Positions 35,038 to 44,148 of a DNA stretch of 64,000 nucleotides are shown here, piece by piece. The notes below the pieces were generated by a model, which saw nothing but the letters and a program-made list of their open reading frames with translations, did not search any database and was not told where the DNA came from. Both the position numbers and the translations under genes were made by a program. The DNA comes from Thalassoglobus polymorphus (lineage in GTDB: Bacteria; Planctomycetota; Planctomycetia; Planctomycetales; Planctomycetaceae): the NCBI RefSeq assembly GCF_007744255.1, contig NZ_CP036267.1, positions 5,344,001-5,408,000 of the forward strand. Reading direction: 5' to 3'. How positions within the stretch are numbered: the first letter of the stretch is position 1; each line of letters starts with the position of its first letter.

Positions 35038-35376
35038 GTCATCAACTTTCGGGATCTCGACCATTTTCACTTCCATCAGTGTATTCAGCCTGGTTGTTTC
35101 GAGCACTTCCTGAATGTCGTCAGAAGGATTATAGAGCTGGACATTCACTGCCTGCTGTGTGATTGATGTCAACAATCCCAGAAGCCCACTTGGCAACAGT
35201 GTGACGCCGGTGAGATCGAAAGCGAGCGTTTCGCATTCAACATTCTCGATCAGCTCGAGAATTTCTTTCCGACAAACCGCGACGTTGACATTATCGAGGA
35301 CATCGCGTCCACCGAAGCCGACAATCGTTGTCGGACCAACCTGATAAACTTCAAGAATGGGGGTCGGCTCATTCAT
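35035..35376 (-). CDS. STAS-domain protein (anti-sigma factor antagonist type)
   Basis: A 113-residue single STAS domain. The centre reads LAFDLTGVTLLPSGLLGLLTSI, where family members usually have D-S-S/A-G at the phosphorylated serine; here it is PSG, with Ser about residue 64. It probably binds an anti-sigma kinase or takes part in a partner-switching module, but no kinase or anti-sigma gene is adjacent. ATG 35376. The 83-bp repeat copy C lies 15 bases upstream of its start. Confidence 0.85.
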   Translation of the reverse strand: MNEPTPILEVYQVGPTTIVGFGGRDVLDNVNVAVCRKEILELIENVECETLAFDLTGVTLLPSGLLGLLTSITQQAVNVQLYNPSDDIQEVLETTRLNTLMEVKMVEIPKVDD

Positions 35377-35391
35377 CGATTTGACTCAACC

Positions 35392-35474
35392 TTAGAACTG
35401 ATCCTGAAACCTGAACTCGCTCTCTCAAACAATGAGGAAGGTGATCATTCGAAGACTTCTCGGACTGGTTCTAA
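35392..35474 (+). repeat. 83-bp TTAGAAC repeat, copy C
   Basis: Exactly 83 bases. It starts TTAGAACTGATCCTGAAAC and ends TCGGACTGGTTCTAA, with CTCTCAAACAATGAGG in the centre. Confidence 0.88.
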
Positions 35475-35704
35475 TTTTCGTTGGGGAAAACAATCTTTAT
35501 ACACCCATGAGCTTAATCATTCATCAATGCGAATCAAAGAGAAACTTGTCCGAGATCACAAAGAACGAGGATCGTTACCAATCTCAGCAGGTGAGCGTTT
35601 CGCCTCTGACAATCGGCCAGAGGGGCCACTCTCGACAAGCATCGTCTCTCGTCAGCGACAATTCGCAGTGGAAATCGACAACCACCATTACCATGAGAAA
35701 ACGT

Positions 35705-37165
35705 TTATCGAGACGGATTGACGATGTGAACAGTTCGACCAAGACTGGGCTTCGTATTGACAGTGACCGACAATCGATATTCACCAGAGGGCCAATCCTG
35801 ACCGATCGGAACCTTGAAGGTCGTACGGAGATCCTCACGAGGGGCGATGCTCCCTTCTCGTGCAACAACCCGGTTCTCGGAATCGCGCAAAGTATACTCA
35901 ACCCACACATCACTATGAGGTTGAATCAATCGCGCCTGTATGAAAACGGTTTCGCCTGTCTGAAACGTCTTCCGCGGATTGATGACATACCCTCCGACGA
36001 CGATTGTCCCCATATCAATCGAAAAAAGCTGATCTTCGACAGCCATTGAACGATCATCTTGCGTGATCTCTGCGACAGCTTCCTGACTTAGCGGCTGCAA
36101 TACGATCCGTCCATCCGGTCCGTTTTCAGAATAGACGTCCATCTTTCTCTCTGCGGCAATGGAAAAGAGAGACATCCCGAGAAGAATGGCTCCAAAAGCT
36201 GGCCAGGAGGTAATCTGCGCGAGCGAAATTCGTTCAGCAAACTGCGGCGATTTGGGGAGCAACGACTGAAAGAATGTTCCAATCCTCTTTGCTTCCGACT
36301 CCTTCAGGAAGACAAAATAGACAGCAAAAAACAGCAACGGAAAGACCAGCAATCCGAGCATAAAAAATGTCATCGCATGAAACAGAATCCCAAAGGCCAG
36401 TAAGATGCGGCGGGCTGGATCCTTCCAGACGAGGAAGAGAAACAGACTTTCCCAAATCACAGCAAAATACCCAAAGAGGACCAGCGATGCAGGGAATCCA
36501 GTCATCCACTCTCCCAGTGGATTATGAAAATTCATATTCGTCAGCGACCAGAAAAACATTTGATCTCCGCTGAAGAATCCATGCGTTTGAGTTTTGGTGA
36601 CCGCAGATCCCAAGTAGACGAATCCGATGAGCAGTTGGATCAATCGCTGTGGCCAAATCTCAGCTTCCAGGCTGACTGGCTCACCTGATTTTCGTTTTTT
36701 TATCCAGGCATCAACCGACCACACGGAGCCACATTCAGAAAATGAAAGCAGCACAAAAGTGTGGCAGGCGAAGATCGTATATTTCGTGAGCGTCCCCAAT
36801 GCATCAAGCAATCCGAAATAGGCGACCAGCGCTGACAACGCAACAAGTGAAAGACGCGTTTTCCAGCCGACACAAACTGCCAGACAAAGAAAAACCATCG
36901 CTGTATACAGCCCCATCGCGATTTCAGGCGAGAAGATCGGCAACAAGTCTGTCATCCCATAATTTTCCCAGAACGGAGCAGGGGCTCCATCTGATGAATA
37001 CATCTCTCGAACGTTCGGCCAACGAGGAATGACCGCAAACAACATCGCCAGCGGAACAAAAATTCTCGTGAGCGCCAGCGAATAAGGAACTTCCTTCGCG
37101 TAAAACCACTCTCGAAAATGGTTCACGATTCCAGAACGCTTTGAGTGCTGATGTTGTTCGTTCAT
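35705..37165 (-). CDS. HTTM-domain membrane protein
   Basis: A 486-residue polytopic protein. The HTTM domain (vitamin K gamma-carboxylase-like membrane domain) spans about residues 20-340, with motifs YSLALTRIFVPLAMLF, MYSSDGAPAPFW, TKYTIFACHTFVLLSFSECGSVWSVDAW, FVYLGSAVTKTQTHGFFSGDQ (partly quoted) and LFHAMTFFMLGLLVFPLLFF. A soluble C-terminal beta domain (about 370-486, SGEYRLSVTVNTKP) follows. The bacterial HTTM function is not settled. It lies 104 bases after a small membrane protein gene on the same strand and is probably co-transcribed with it. Confidence 0.87.
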   Translation of the reverse strand: MNEQHQHSKRSGIVNHFREWFYAKEVPYSLALTRIFVPLAMLFAVIPRWPNVREMYSSDGAPAPFWENYGMTDLLPIFSPEIAMGLYTAMVFLCLAVCVGWKTRLSLVALSALVAYFGLLDALGTLTKYTIFACHTFVLLSFSECGSVWSVDAWIKKRKSGEPVSLEAEIWPQRLIQLLIGFVYLGSAVTKTQTHGFFSGDQMFFWSLTNMNFHNPLGEWMTGFPASLVLFGYFAVIWESLFLFLVWKDPARRILLAFGILFHAMTFFMLGLLVFPLLFFAVYFVFLKESEAKRIGTFFQSLLPKSPQFAERISLAQITSWPAFGAILLGMSLFSIAAERKMDVYSENGPDGRIVLQPLSQEAVAEITQDDRSMAVEDQLFSIDMGTIVVGGYVINPRKTFQTGETVFIQARLIQPHSDVWVEYTLRDSENRVVAREGSIAPREDLRTTFKVPIGQDWPSGEYRLSVTVNTKPSLGRTVHIVNPSR

Positions 37166-37269
37166 GGTCGAGCCTTGTGCGCCCGTTCAGGCAGCTGTTC
37201 AAGGGGCTAGGGGGCGAGTATCAAGATTGAAGAGAGCGATCACCGTATATCGAAAATTGACGCTTCGGT

Positions 37270-37917
37270 TTAACGATCTACTGAGTCAGTCCGTTCGAAT
37301 GAGGCTTGCTGGATATAGTTTCGACTGGGCTGATACGGTCGATCGTCCACAATAAAGGGACGCGACTGAGCAATCGTTGTTCGCAGTACCGGATTGTCGA
37401 CGAGTGACTGGTAGACCAAATTCGATTGCCAGTTATAATGCCGATCAACGACAGCTCCCTCTGGGTCAAATTTTGTCCGCACGTAATAGTAGACTCGCGG
37501 ATCTTTCGGCTCGTCGAATTGCCGCGCCCACATTGAATCGGGGATGTTGTACTTCTTTGACCACAACTGCTCGACGAGCAGTACGCGGGTGATCGGTTCA
37601 TGTTCAGTATGCCGGAGAGTATTGGCTGCCACTCTTCCCGAATAGAATCCCCACGAATCGTAATCGTGTCGCTCGGCTGAGCCATACGGCCTGATCGGCT
37701 TCCATGGCGGAGAGACATCGTACAGGTTTCCGCTTTCACCCTCTGCGATCAGAAGCACACGTTTCTCAAAACACCCCCAGCCACAATACATATCCCAAAC
37801 GACGAAATAATTCGCCAGGTGGTCATAAACATTAACCTTCAGGGCATGAACTGAGAGCCCGTAACAGAGAGATCCCAGATACAAAACGATAATAAAATTG
37901 GTACCCCAACGTCGCAT
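37270..37917 (-). CDS. Hypothetical single-pass membrane protein next to HTTM
   Basis: 215 residues. The start at ATG 37917 is fixed by a perfect AAGGAGG seven bases upstream; the longer frame to 37989 is rejected. One N-terminal membrane segment or signal anchor (NFIIVLYLGSLCYGLSVHAL) precedes an extracytoplasmic part rich in Tyr and Trp (VVWDMYCGWGCFEKR, HDYDSWGFYSGRVAANTLRH). No named domain is recognised. The strong ribosome site is unusual in this window and suggests high translation. It probably works with the downstream HTTM protein. Confidence 0.78.
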   Translation of the reverse strand: MRRWGTNFIIVLYLGSLCYGLSVHALKVNVYDHLANYFVVWDMYCGWGCFEKRVLLIAEGESGNLYDVSPPWKPIRPYGSAERHDYDSWGFYSGRVAANTLRHTEHEPITRVLLVEQLWSKKYNIPDSMWARQFDEPKDPRVYYYVRTKFDPEGAVVDRHYNWQSNLVYQSLVDNPVLRTTIAQSRPFIVDDRPYQPSRNYIQQASFERTDSVDR

Positions 37918-37924
37918 TGTGCAG

Positions 37925-37931
37925 CCTCCTT
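37925..37931 (-). promoter_or_regulatory. Perfect Shine-Dalgarno site (AAGGAGG)
   Basis: The minus-strand AAGGAGG lies seven bases before ATG 37917. It decides the start of the small membrane protein gene. Confidence 0.85.
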
Positions 37932-38199
37932 GCCGCATGAATAAGCAATTTTCTCGGCACACTATCCAAAATGCCCGGTTTTGGGTCAATATGAAGTCCG
38001 CCGGATGCCCAAGCTGGGAAGATCCCGCAGTTTACGATCCGAGAAATTACGAAAAGAGCCTCTGACGTCGTTCACGAAAGCAAGCTGTTCGACATTTCGT
38101 CAGTATTTTGATTACGATTTACATCACATGTGAACGTTCCATGCGGGACATGAGTCCCCATTTCTGCTCGACAGTCACATTTTCAATCAGGACAACTCC

Positions 38200-39696
38200 A
38201 TGAGATGGACGACTCTGCTCCTTGGATTTTTTGCCTTCGTCGCCGGACTTGAAGGTATCACGCAGGCTGCTGAACTATCGGGTTCGAAGCCGAATATCAT
38301 TCTGGTTATCACCGATGACCAAGGATTCGGCCCCGTTGGCAAACATGGACATCCATGGGTTCGCACACCGAATATGGATAAGCTGTACGATCAAAGCACT
38401 CGCTTCACTCACTTTCTGGTCGCTCCCACCTGTGCCCCGACGCGATCCGCCCTGATGACCGGTCGACACCCAATGCGAAACGGTGTGACCCACACAATTC
38501 TTGAGCGTGAGAGAATGACGCTCAACGCTACGACTCTCCCTCAGGTGCTGAAGCAAGCTGGCTACACATCCGGAATCTTCGGAAAGTGGCATCTCGGTGA
38601 TGAAGATGAGTACCAACCGCACAAGCGCGGTTTCGATGAGGCGTTCATTCATGGTGCCGGAGGAATCGGGCAAGCTTACGATTGCAGCTGTGCCGACGCC
38701 CCGGGAAACAAATATTTCAATCCGTACATCAAGCAGAACGGATCGTTCGTGCAAACCGAAGGATTTTGTACGGACATCTTTTTCTCTGCTGCACTCGGTT
38801 GGATCAAAGAAGTCAAAGAGCAAGATGCCCCATTCTTTGCTTACATCACGACGAATGCTCCGCATGGACCATTCATCGCTCCTCCCGAAAACGCCAAACG
38901 GTTCACCGACATGGGTTTCACAAAAGACGAAGCCGGGTTTTACGGGATGATTGAAAACATCGACGAAAACGTTGGGCTGCTCTTAAACAAGGTCGATGAA
39001 TGGGACCTCGCAAACGAGACCGTTGTCATCTTTATGTCCGACAACGGGATGACCGGCAGAGGCTCGGGGCGGCTCGGAAAACAGATTGGAACAACCGCAG
39101 ATGGAGACGAGCTGTTTCCTTACAATGCAAACATGAAAGGGTTGAAAGGCTCTGTTGATGAAGGAGGGGTTCGCGTTCCATTCTTTATTCGCTGGAATGG
39201 AAAAATTCCGGCAGACCAGGATGTCGATCGGATCGCTGCTCACATCGACCTCTTCCCGACCCTCGTCAGCCTGGCTGGAGCAACAAATCCAGAAGATCAA
39301 GTCGAAGGGAGAGACTTGATCCCATTGATCGAAAACCCTGAAGCAGAATGGAAAAACCGACTTCTGTTTAGTCATAAAGGTCGCTGGAAAACCGGAGTCG
39401 ATCCGAATGAGCATCAATGGAAAGACTTTGCCATTCGCAATCAACGTTTTCGTCTGGTTGGGAGAGATCAGCTGTACGATATGCAAAAAGATCCCGGGCA
39501 AACAAAAAACGTCGCAGAAGAGCATCCGAAAATCGTCGAACGATTGCTGAAGCGTTATGACCAGTGGTGGAAGAAAACTGTCCCGATGATGGTCAACGAA
39601 AAAGCCGAAATGCTGCCATACCGACCGTTCCACGTGCAGTTCAAAAAACAGCAGGAATCGACCGGCATTCCAAAATGGAACGCTCCGCAGCTATGA
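38200..39696 (+). CDS. Sulfatase (arylsulfatase type)
   Basis: A 498-residue exported sulfatase with a signal peptide (TLLLGFFAFVAGLEGITQAAE). Metal ligands are in IILVITDDQGFG. The formylglycine site C78 sits in CAPTRSALMTGR, a standard CxPxR motif, so it needs a formylglycine-generating enzyme. FGKWHLGD and VVIFMSDNGMTGRGSG complete the active site. It removes sulfate esters from carbohydrates or other molecules; the exact substrate is unknown. AGGA lies eight bases before the ATG. It is one of two sulfatases here, convergent with the second and separated by a repeat. Confidence 0.94.
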   Translation: MRWTTLLLGFFAFVAGLEGITQAAELSGSKPNIILVITDDQGFGPVGKHGHPWVRTPNMDKLYDQSTRFTHFLVAPTCAPTRSALMTGRHPMRNGVTHTILERERMTLNATTLPQVLKQAGYTSGIFGKWHLGDEDEYQPHKRGFDEAFIHGAGGIGQAYDCSCADAPGNKYFNPYIKQNGSFVQTEGFCTDIFFSAALGWIKEVKEQDAPFFAYITTNAPHGPFIAPPENAKRFTDMGFTKDEAGFYGMIENIDENVGLLLNKVDEWDLANETVVIFMSDNGMTGRGSGRLGKQIGTTADGDELFPYNANMKGLKGSVDEGGVRVPFFIRWNGKIPADQDVDRIAAHIDLFPTLVSLAGATNPEDQVEGRDLIPLIENPEAEWKNRLLFSHKGRWKTGVDPNEHQWKDFAIRNQRFRLVGRDQLYDMQKDPGQTKNVAEEHPKIVERLLKRYDQWWKKTVPMMVNEKAEMLPYRPFHVQFKKQQESTGIPKWNAPQL

Positions 39697-39772
39697 ACAA
39701 CGATGAACAGCCATGACTTGGCAACTCGCGGAAATTCCGTCTCCACGGGTAGAAGAATCACAAAACGTTATC

Positions 39773-39874
39773 GAGCATCTTTCGAATTGGCGTTCAGGCC
39801 CTGCCTCGTGAAGAACTGCAATCCCATAAGAGAAACGCGTTCTTCGCGGGCACGCGGTCGAGCAAACGGCTCTA
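39773..39874 (+). repeat. TAGAGCA-family intergenic repeat, copy 5
   Basis: A 102-base copy. It starts GAGCATCTTTCGAATTGG, has the core CCTGCCTCGTGAAGAACTG and GTTCTTCGCGGGCAC, and ends AGCAAACGGCTCTA. The right end, read on the minus strand, is the TAG stop of the second sulfatase. Confidence 0.75.
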
Positions 39875-41716
39875 ATCTGCAAGATACTCAAGACGTCGCG
39901 CGACAGTGTCGTTTTCCAACAGATTGGGTTGAAGAAGCGACTTATCAATTTCGAACTCATAGCCAGGCTTGCCATCTCGCAACAACACGAGAGAGTTCAG
40001 AATGAGCCCCGCTTCAATGCCGGAGTCAGTCTCTTTCAGCGCTTGTCGAAACGTAGCCTGCGGGTCGGCTGCACCGATCAATCCCAAGAACTCGGCGGCC
40101 CGAATTCGCACTAACCGGTTCGAATCGTTCTTTGCTAGCTCAATCGCGACGGGCGCAAGCTCTTTGGCCTCGTCCCCGAACGAGCTGCAAGCAATCAATC
40201 CCCAATATTTGACCCACGGATTTTTTGCTTCCAGCGCCTTCAAGAGTTTCGGCTTAGCCTTGGAGAACGGAAGTAAACTCAGGTCAGCGATCTTCACCAG
40301 TCGAGCGATTTGCTTTTGTCGCTTCTTGCCGAACTCAACGGGGTTTTCAAAAGCGACCTCAGCGAGATAACTTTCTGGAAAGAAGCTGAGGTCGGGCAGA
40401 CCAGAAACAAACAGAGAGAGCTCGCTTCGCATCTCTTTCAAAACGGAAGCGTATTCTGGATCGCTCGCAAGGTTGTGAACTTCGTGCGGGTCAGCTTCCA
40501 CATCATAGAGTAACTCAGCAGGTCGCGGTTCGAAAAACTCGCGTTGAGCATCATTCAGCTTGCCTGCCTGATACAGTTCCCGCCACTCCTGAAACGCCAA
40601 CATGCGATAGCGGTAGTTGTTTTGTAAGCCATCAAAATTGAACGGTTGATAGTTACGAATGTACTCGAAACGCCCCTTTCGCCAAGTCCGCACCAGATCA
40701 TATTTTTCGTCGAATCGATCAGCATATCCGAATGCGGTATCTCGCTTGTTCACGTCCGCAGCCTTGACACCTTCCCCCAAAAATGGCCGACCATCGACTT
40801 GTTCCGGAACTTTCACGCCAGCCAGGTGAAGGGTTGTTGGACCAAAATCAATGAAGCTGACAAATCCAGATTGACGCGAACCCAATTCCGCATCGACCAA
40901 GTGCTTCCACTTCTCAGGCACACGGACCACGAGAGGAACGTGCAATCCACTTTCGTAGGCATACCCTTTACCTCGCGGGAGAACTCCACCATGGTCGCCG
41001 AAATAAAAGATGAATGTCTCTTCGAGCAGGCCATCTGCTTTTAACTGATCGACCACCGCCCCAATATGCTGATCAACCAGTTGTATCCGATCTCGATAGC
41101 GCGCGTTCGTGTATCGAAAAGTTTCGGTATCTGGATGATAAGGAGCAACAAACACAGTTTCCGGGTCGGTGGATGTCTTTTCATTCGCCATCACCTGTTT
41201 CGAAAAGTGCAACGAACTTTCGTGTGTTGCCGTAAACGATTGCTTATAGAAAAAAGGCTGCCCCTCGCGCCGGGAACGCCATGTCGCCTTTTTCGACGAC
41301 ATGTCCCAAACACCTTTTCCCTCAGTTGCATTATAATCTTTCTTGCTGTTATTCGCGGTATAGTAACCGGCATCACGTAGATAAGCCGGGAGCATTTTGA
41401 GGCCCTCGGGCATTGGCACCGTTACCGATTTCCGATGATATTGAGTTCCAATTCGAGGGCCGTAGCACCCGGTGATCAACGTCGTACGGGCCACACTACA
41501 AACGGGCGCGTTGGAAAATGCATGATCATAAATCAGCCCATGCTGAGCCAGTTCGGCAATCCGGGGAGTCTCGACACCATGGTCATCGTACATCTTCAGA
41601 TAGTGCATCGAGTTGTCTTCTGAAATCAGCCAGACAATGTTCGGTCTCTCCGCAGAAAGAGCAACGGAACTCACAAACTGAAAAATGAACAGTGCAAAGA
41701 TCGAAGTCGATTTCAT
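39872..41716 (-). CDS. Sulfatase with atypical CSVAR site and C-terminal HEAT-like region
   Basis: A 614-residue exported protein with a signal peptide (IFALFIFQFVSSVALSAE). The sulfatase domain covers about residues 22-450: WLISEDN in place of TDDQ, then APVCSVARTTLITG. C73 would be the formylglycine residue, but the +2 position is Val instead of Pro or Ala. FYFGDHGGVLPRGKGY follows. The C-terminal about 130 residues look like HEAT helices (IAARLVKIADLS, NDSNRLVRIRAAEFLGLIG). It is exported and probably cleaves a sulfated glycan, if the site is matured. Confidence 0.88.
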   Translation of the reverse strand: MKSTSIFALFIFQFVSSVALSAERPNIVWLISEDNSMHYLKMYDDHGVETPRIAELAQHGLIYDHAFSNAPVCSVARTTLITGCYGPRIGTQYHRKSVTVPMPEGLKMLPAYLRDAGYYTANNSKKDYNATEGKGVWDMSSKKATWRSRREGQPFFYKQSFTATHESSLHFSKQVMANEKTSTDPETVFVAPYHPDTETFRYTNARYRDRIQLVDQHIGAVVDQLKADGLLEETFIFYFGDHGGVLPRGKGYAYESGLHVPLVVRVPEKWKHLVDAELGSRQSGFVSFIDFGPTTLHLAGVKVPEQVDGRPFLGEGVKAADVNKRDTAFGYADRFDEKYDLVRTWRKGRFEYIRNYQPFNFDGLQNNYRYRMLAFQEWRELYQAGKLNDAQREFFEPRPAELLYDVEADPHEVHNLASDPEYASVLKEMRSELSLFVSGLPDLSFFPESYLAEVAFENPVEFGKKRQKQIARLVKIADLSLLPFSKAKPKLLKALEAKNPWVKYWGLIACSSFGDEAKELAPVAIELAKNDSNRLVRIRAAEFLGLIGAADPQATFRQALKETDSGIEAGLILNSLVLLRDGKPGYEFEIDKSLLQPNLLENDTVARRLEYLAD

Positions 41717-42653
41717 AAGAGTTCTTTATCTGCCAGGAATTCGCAACAATTAAATCCTCTCTCATAGTGACTGTTCAAAATGAATTCGACAATGCAACTG
41801 CCACAAAATTATTGGCTGACGACCTGCTTCAACAAATGGTAAACGCCACCAATTGTCGTCGCATAAAAGTAAATTTGACATTAATCTTTACGCTCTGCCG
41901 TGTGCCCGTGAAGAACGCATTTCTCTAGTAAAAATGCTGTTCACCACGAGGCAGAACATGCAAACCAATTCGAAAGATATTCTAGCATTCAAATGATCTA
42001 GGAAACTTGGAGTGCTTACCCAGCGAGGAAGACTCGACTCACCTTTCATTTCGAATTCATAGACTGCTATGATCGGTAAGCGTAACCGTCTTTCATATTT
42101 ACCATTAAAGGCTTAAAGATGACCCTGTAGAACATTCCAGAGAAATCACCAAGACAGTGAAGTTCGCCAAGCAGCGTAGTTCAATGCAATCAAACAACGA
42201 GCGAACTCTGAAATTTCGATTTCGGACAAACTGAAATCGGTTCAGGAATGGAGCCCATTCTTGTCGATTATCATTTAATCAAAATATAATCAACATAGAA
42301 AAAGTGGTTGCGATGCAAGCGAAGTCGTTGACAGGGGCAACTTTCCCGCCGAAGCCGTACTCAGGCTCAAAATTGCAATTTTTCACAAACTTGAGACAGC
42401 CCCCGTTAGGCTCGCTCTTGCCTGCACCGCCGACTCATTCCATCAAAGACCCTTGGAATCAGGAATGAACCTTATCACCAATAAGCTTTTCCTGGGTGCG
42501 CCCCGCGAGAAGATAATAATTTCAAAAAAATCTCCTATTTCGCGAAATTTTGGGCCAAATCAACGCCCGTAATTCGCCCTCTAAGTAACGACAGGATAAT
42601 GCGTTAAGTTGAACGACGATAAATTTCCGACAATTTGAGGGAGAATCTTAAAA
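41717..42653. other. 937-base region without a gene
   Basis: It contains repeat copy 6 at 41901-41978. The rest is AT-rich with no frame of normal codon use, no tRNA-like fold that I could draw, and no clear terminator. The last 20 bases hold the ribosome site (GAGGGAG) of the sigma gene. Confidence 0.5.
41901..41978 (-). repeat. TAGAGCA-family intergenic repeat, copy 6
   Basis: Inverted: GTGCCCGTGAAGAACGCATT, then CTGTTCACCACGAGGCAG, then CCAATTCGAAAGA. The outer ends are decayed. Confidence 0.65.
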
Positions 42654-43301
42654 ATGGATCGCGAGATTATGGATTCAGAAGAATCAAGAATGACTTCAGC
42701 GAGTTTAATTTTGGGGATTCAATCGGGGAAGGAGGACGCTTGGGTACGCATGACACACCTGTTCGGGCACCTGGTATTCAAGTGGATCAAATCTCTATCG
42801 CGACACCAATTTCAGTCACACGACATTTCAGATGCTTCGCAGGAAGTCTTTTTAACTGCTACCCAGAAAATTGAGTCATATCGGCACTCGCGAGAAAAGC
42901 ATGGTTCTTTCCGAGGATGGCTATTCGGAATTACGCGAATCGTCGTCCTTCGCCATTGGGAAGAAGTTGCAAACACCCCCATCCCGAATGACGAACTTGC
43001 TCAAGAGATCGAATGGGTCCCAGAAGATCTCGTTGATGGACAGGAGTATGATGGAGACGTGTGGCTTCTTGAAATGGGACAAACTTACGAAGCGATTGAA
43101 ATCATTCGAACGAATACGGAACCTCACGTCTGGCAAGCATTCTGGCGGACTGTCATCAATGGTGAGCAAGATGCTCATGTCGCTGAAGATCTCGGGATGA
43201 GCGAGAGCGCTCTCCGAAAATCTCGCTACCGCACAACAAAACGCCTCCGAAAACAGATCACCGAACTGGACAGCCAGCCCCCTGAACAACCAGAACCTTA
43301 A
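42654..43301 (+). CDS. ECF-like sigma-70 factor (planctomycete type)
   Basis: A 215-residue protein with region 2 (DISDASQEVFLTATQKIESY, GSFRGWLFGITRIVVLRHW) and region 4 (VWQAFWRTVINGEQDAHVAE, LGMSESALRKSRYRTTKRLR) helix-turn-helix. Many planctomycete factors of this kind are followed by a Ser/Thr kinase gene, but here none follows. It may be controlled by its Pro-rich acidic tail or by an unlinked partner. GAGGGAG lies 10 bases before ATG 42654. The stop is about 150 bases before 83-bp repeat copy D. Confidence 0.88.
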   Translation: MDREIMDSEESRMTSASLILGIQSGKEDAWVRMTHLFGHLVFKWIKSLSRHQFQSHDISDASQEVFLTATQKIESYRHSREKHGSFRGWLFGITRIVVLRHWEEVANTPIPNDELAQEIEWVPEDLVDGQEYDGDVWLLEMGQTYEAIEIIRTNTEPHVWQAFWRTVINGEQDAHVAEDLGMSESALRKSRYRTTKRLRKQITELDSQPPEQPEP

Positions 43302-43758
43302 ACACGCTCCTGTAGAATCTCTCAAATGAGCGTCGACAAGAAAAGACATCTCGATCATCTTCTGGGGCTTCAAGTCTATTCACGTAAATGTAAGTGATCC
43401 ACCTCACGGCGACTCTTCCTCACAGGGACACGATAAGGCAAACTGCTCTATAACTGATCTTGAAGCTTGAAATTGCTCTCTCAATCATTGAGAAAAGCAG
43501 CTACCCCAGAGGTTTACGGACCGGCTCTAAAGAGATTGCGTTAAGAGAGTCCATTCGAGAGCAACCGACAGAAGCACCAAGCCTGGCTGCCCCGAAATGG
43601 GAATAATCTGAGATTGGACTGGAAATAGGGAATGGCTCGGCGTAACATTTACACTTACGACTGTCCGCCAATTAAAAGTGATATGCAAGTTCAGTGGCTT
43701 GCGACAGACAAGACAGTCAAGATGGACCAGTCAATTACCCCTTGAGCGAAAGTCTGAA
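43302..43758. other. Intergenic region with repeat copy D and blaI leader
   Basis: A 457-base gap. The 83-bp element is at 43448-43530, preceded by GGCAAACTGCTCTA, which is close to half of the TAGAGCA palindrome. ACACTTACGACTGT at about 43651-43664 has ACA...TGT symmetry. It could be a BlaI-type operator upstream of blaI, but this is a weak call. Confidence 0.35.
43448..43530 (+). repeat. 83-bp TTAGAAC repeat, copy D
   Basis: Exactly 83 bases. The left end CTATAACTGATCTTGAA is slightly worn, the centre is CTCTCAATCATTGAG, and the right end is TACGGACCGGCTCTAA. Confidence 0.82.
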
Positions 43759-44148
43759 ATGCCCCAAAGGCCCGCACTCTCAAAGGCGGAAATGGAGATC
43801 GCCAGAATTGTCTGGGATCTACAAAAAGCAACTGTTCGAGAAGTTCTGGAAGCCCTCCCCGAAGGGCGGGACATTGATTACAAAACCGTCCAAACTTTTC
43901 TCCGTCGCCTTGAAGCAAAAGGATATCTCACTTCAAAGCGAAACGGTCGCAGCTTAGTTTACACCGCAAAAATCCGTCCGAATCAAGTGATCCGGGAAAC
44001 GGTCAAAGACTTTGTCGGAAGACTGTTTGATGGGGAAACGCTTCCGCTAGTAGAACATTTGATCCGAGAGCAAGGATTGGAGAATGACGACATTCACCAA
44101 CTTCGTAGTATGTTGAATGACCTCGAATCCGACAACACTTCCAAGTGA
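43759..44148 (+). CDS. BlaI/MecI/CopY-family repressor
   Basis: 129 residues from ATG 43759; a longer frame from 43678 adds 27 atypical residues. The winged-helix DNA-binding part is ALSKAEMEIARIVWDL, ATVREVLEAL, DYKTVQTFLRRLEAKGYLT and RSLVYTAKI, with a dimerisation helix behind. In the classic system the partner M56 protease cleaves or triggers cleavage of the repressor. The stop TGA overlaps the M56 start (TGATG), so the pair is translationally coupled. Confidence 0.92.
   Translation: MPQRPALSKAEMEIARIVWDLQKATVREVLEALPEGRDIDYKTVQTFLRRLEAKGYLTSKRNGRSLVYTAKIRPNQVIRETVKDFVGRLFDGETLPLVEHLIREQGLENDDIHQLRSMLNDLESDNTSK

Noticed and set aside
35432-36049. 205-codon plus-strand frame
   Set aside because: It overlaps the 3' half of the well-supported HTTM gene and part of a repeat; composition is that of an antisense shadow.
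42300-42480. Possible structured RNA or tRNA in the 937-base gap
   Set aside because: I could not draw a cloverleaf or a conserved fold.
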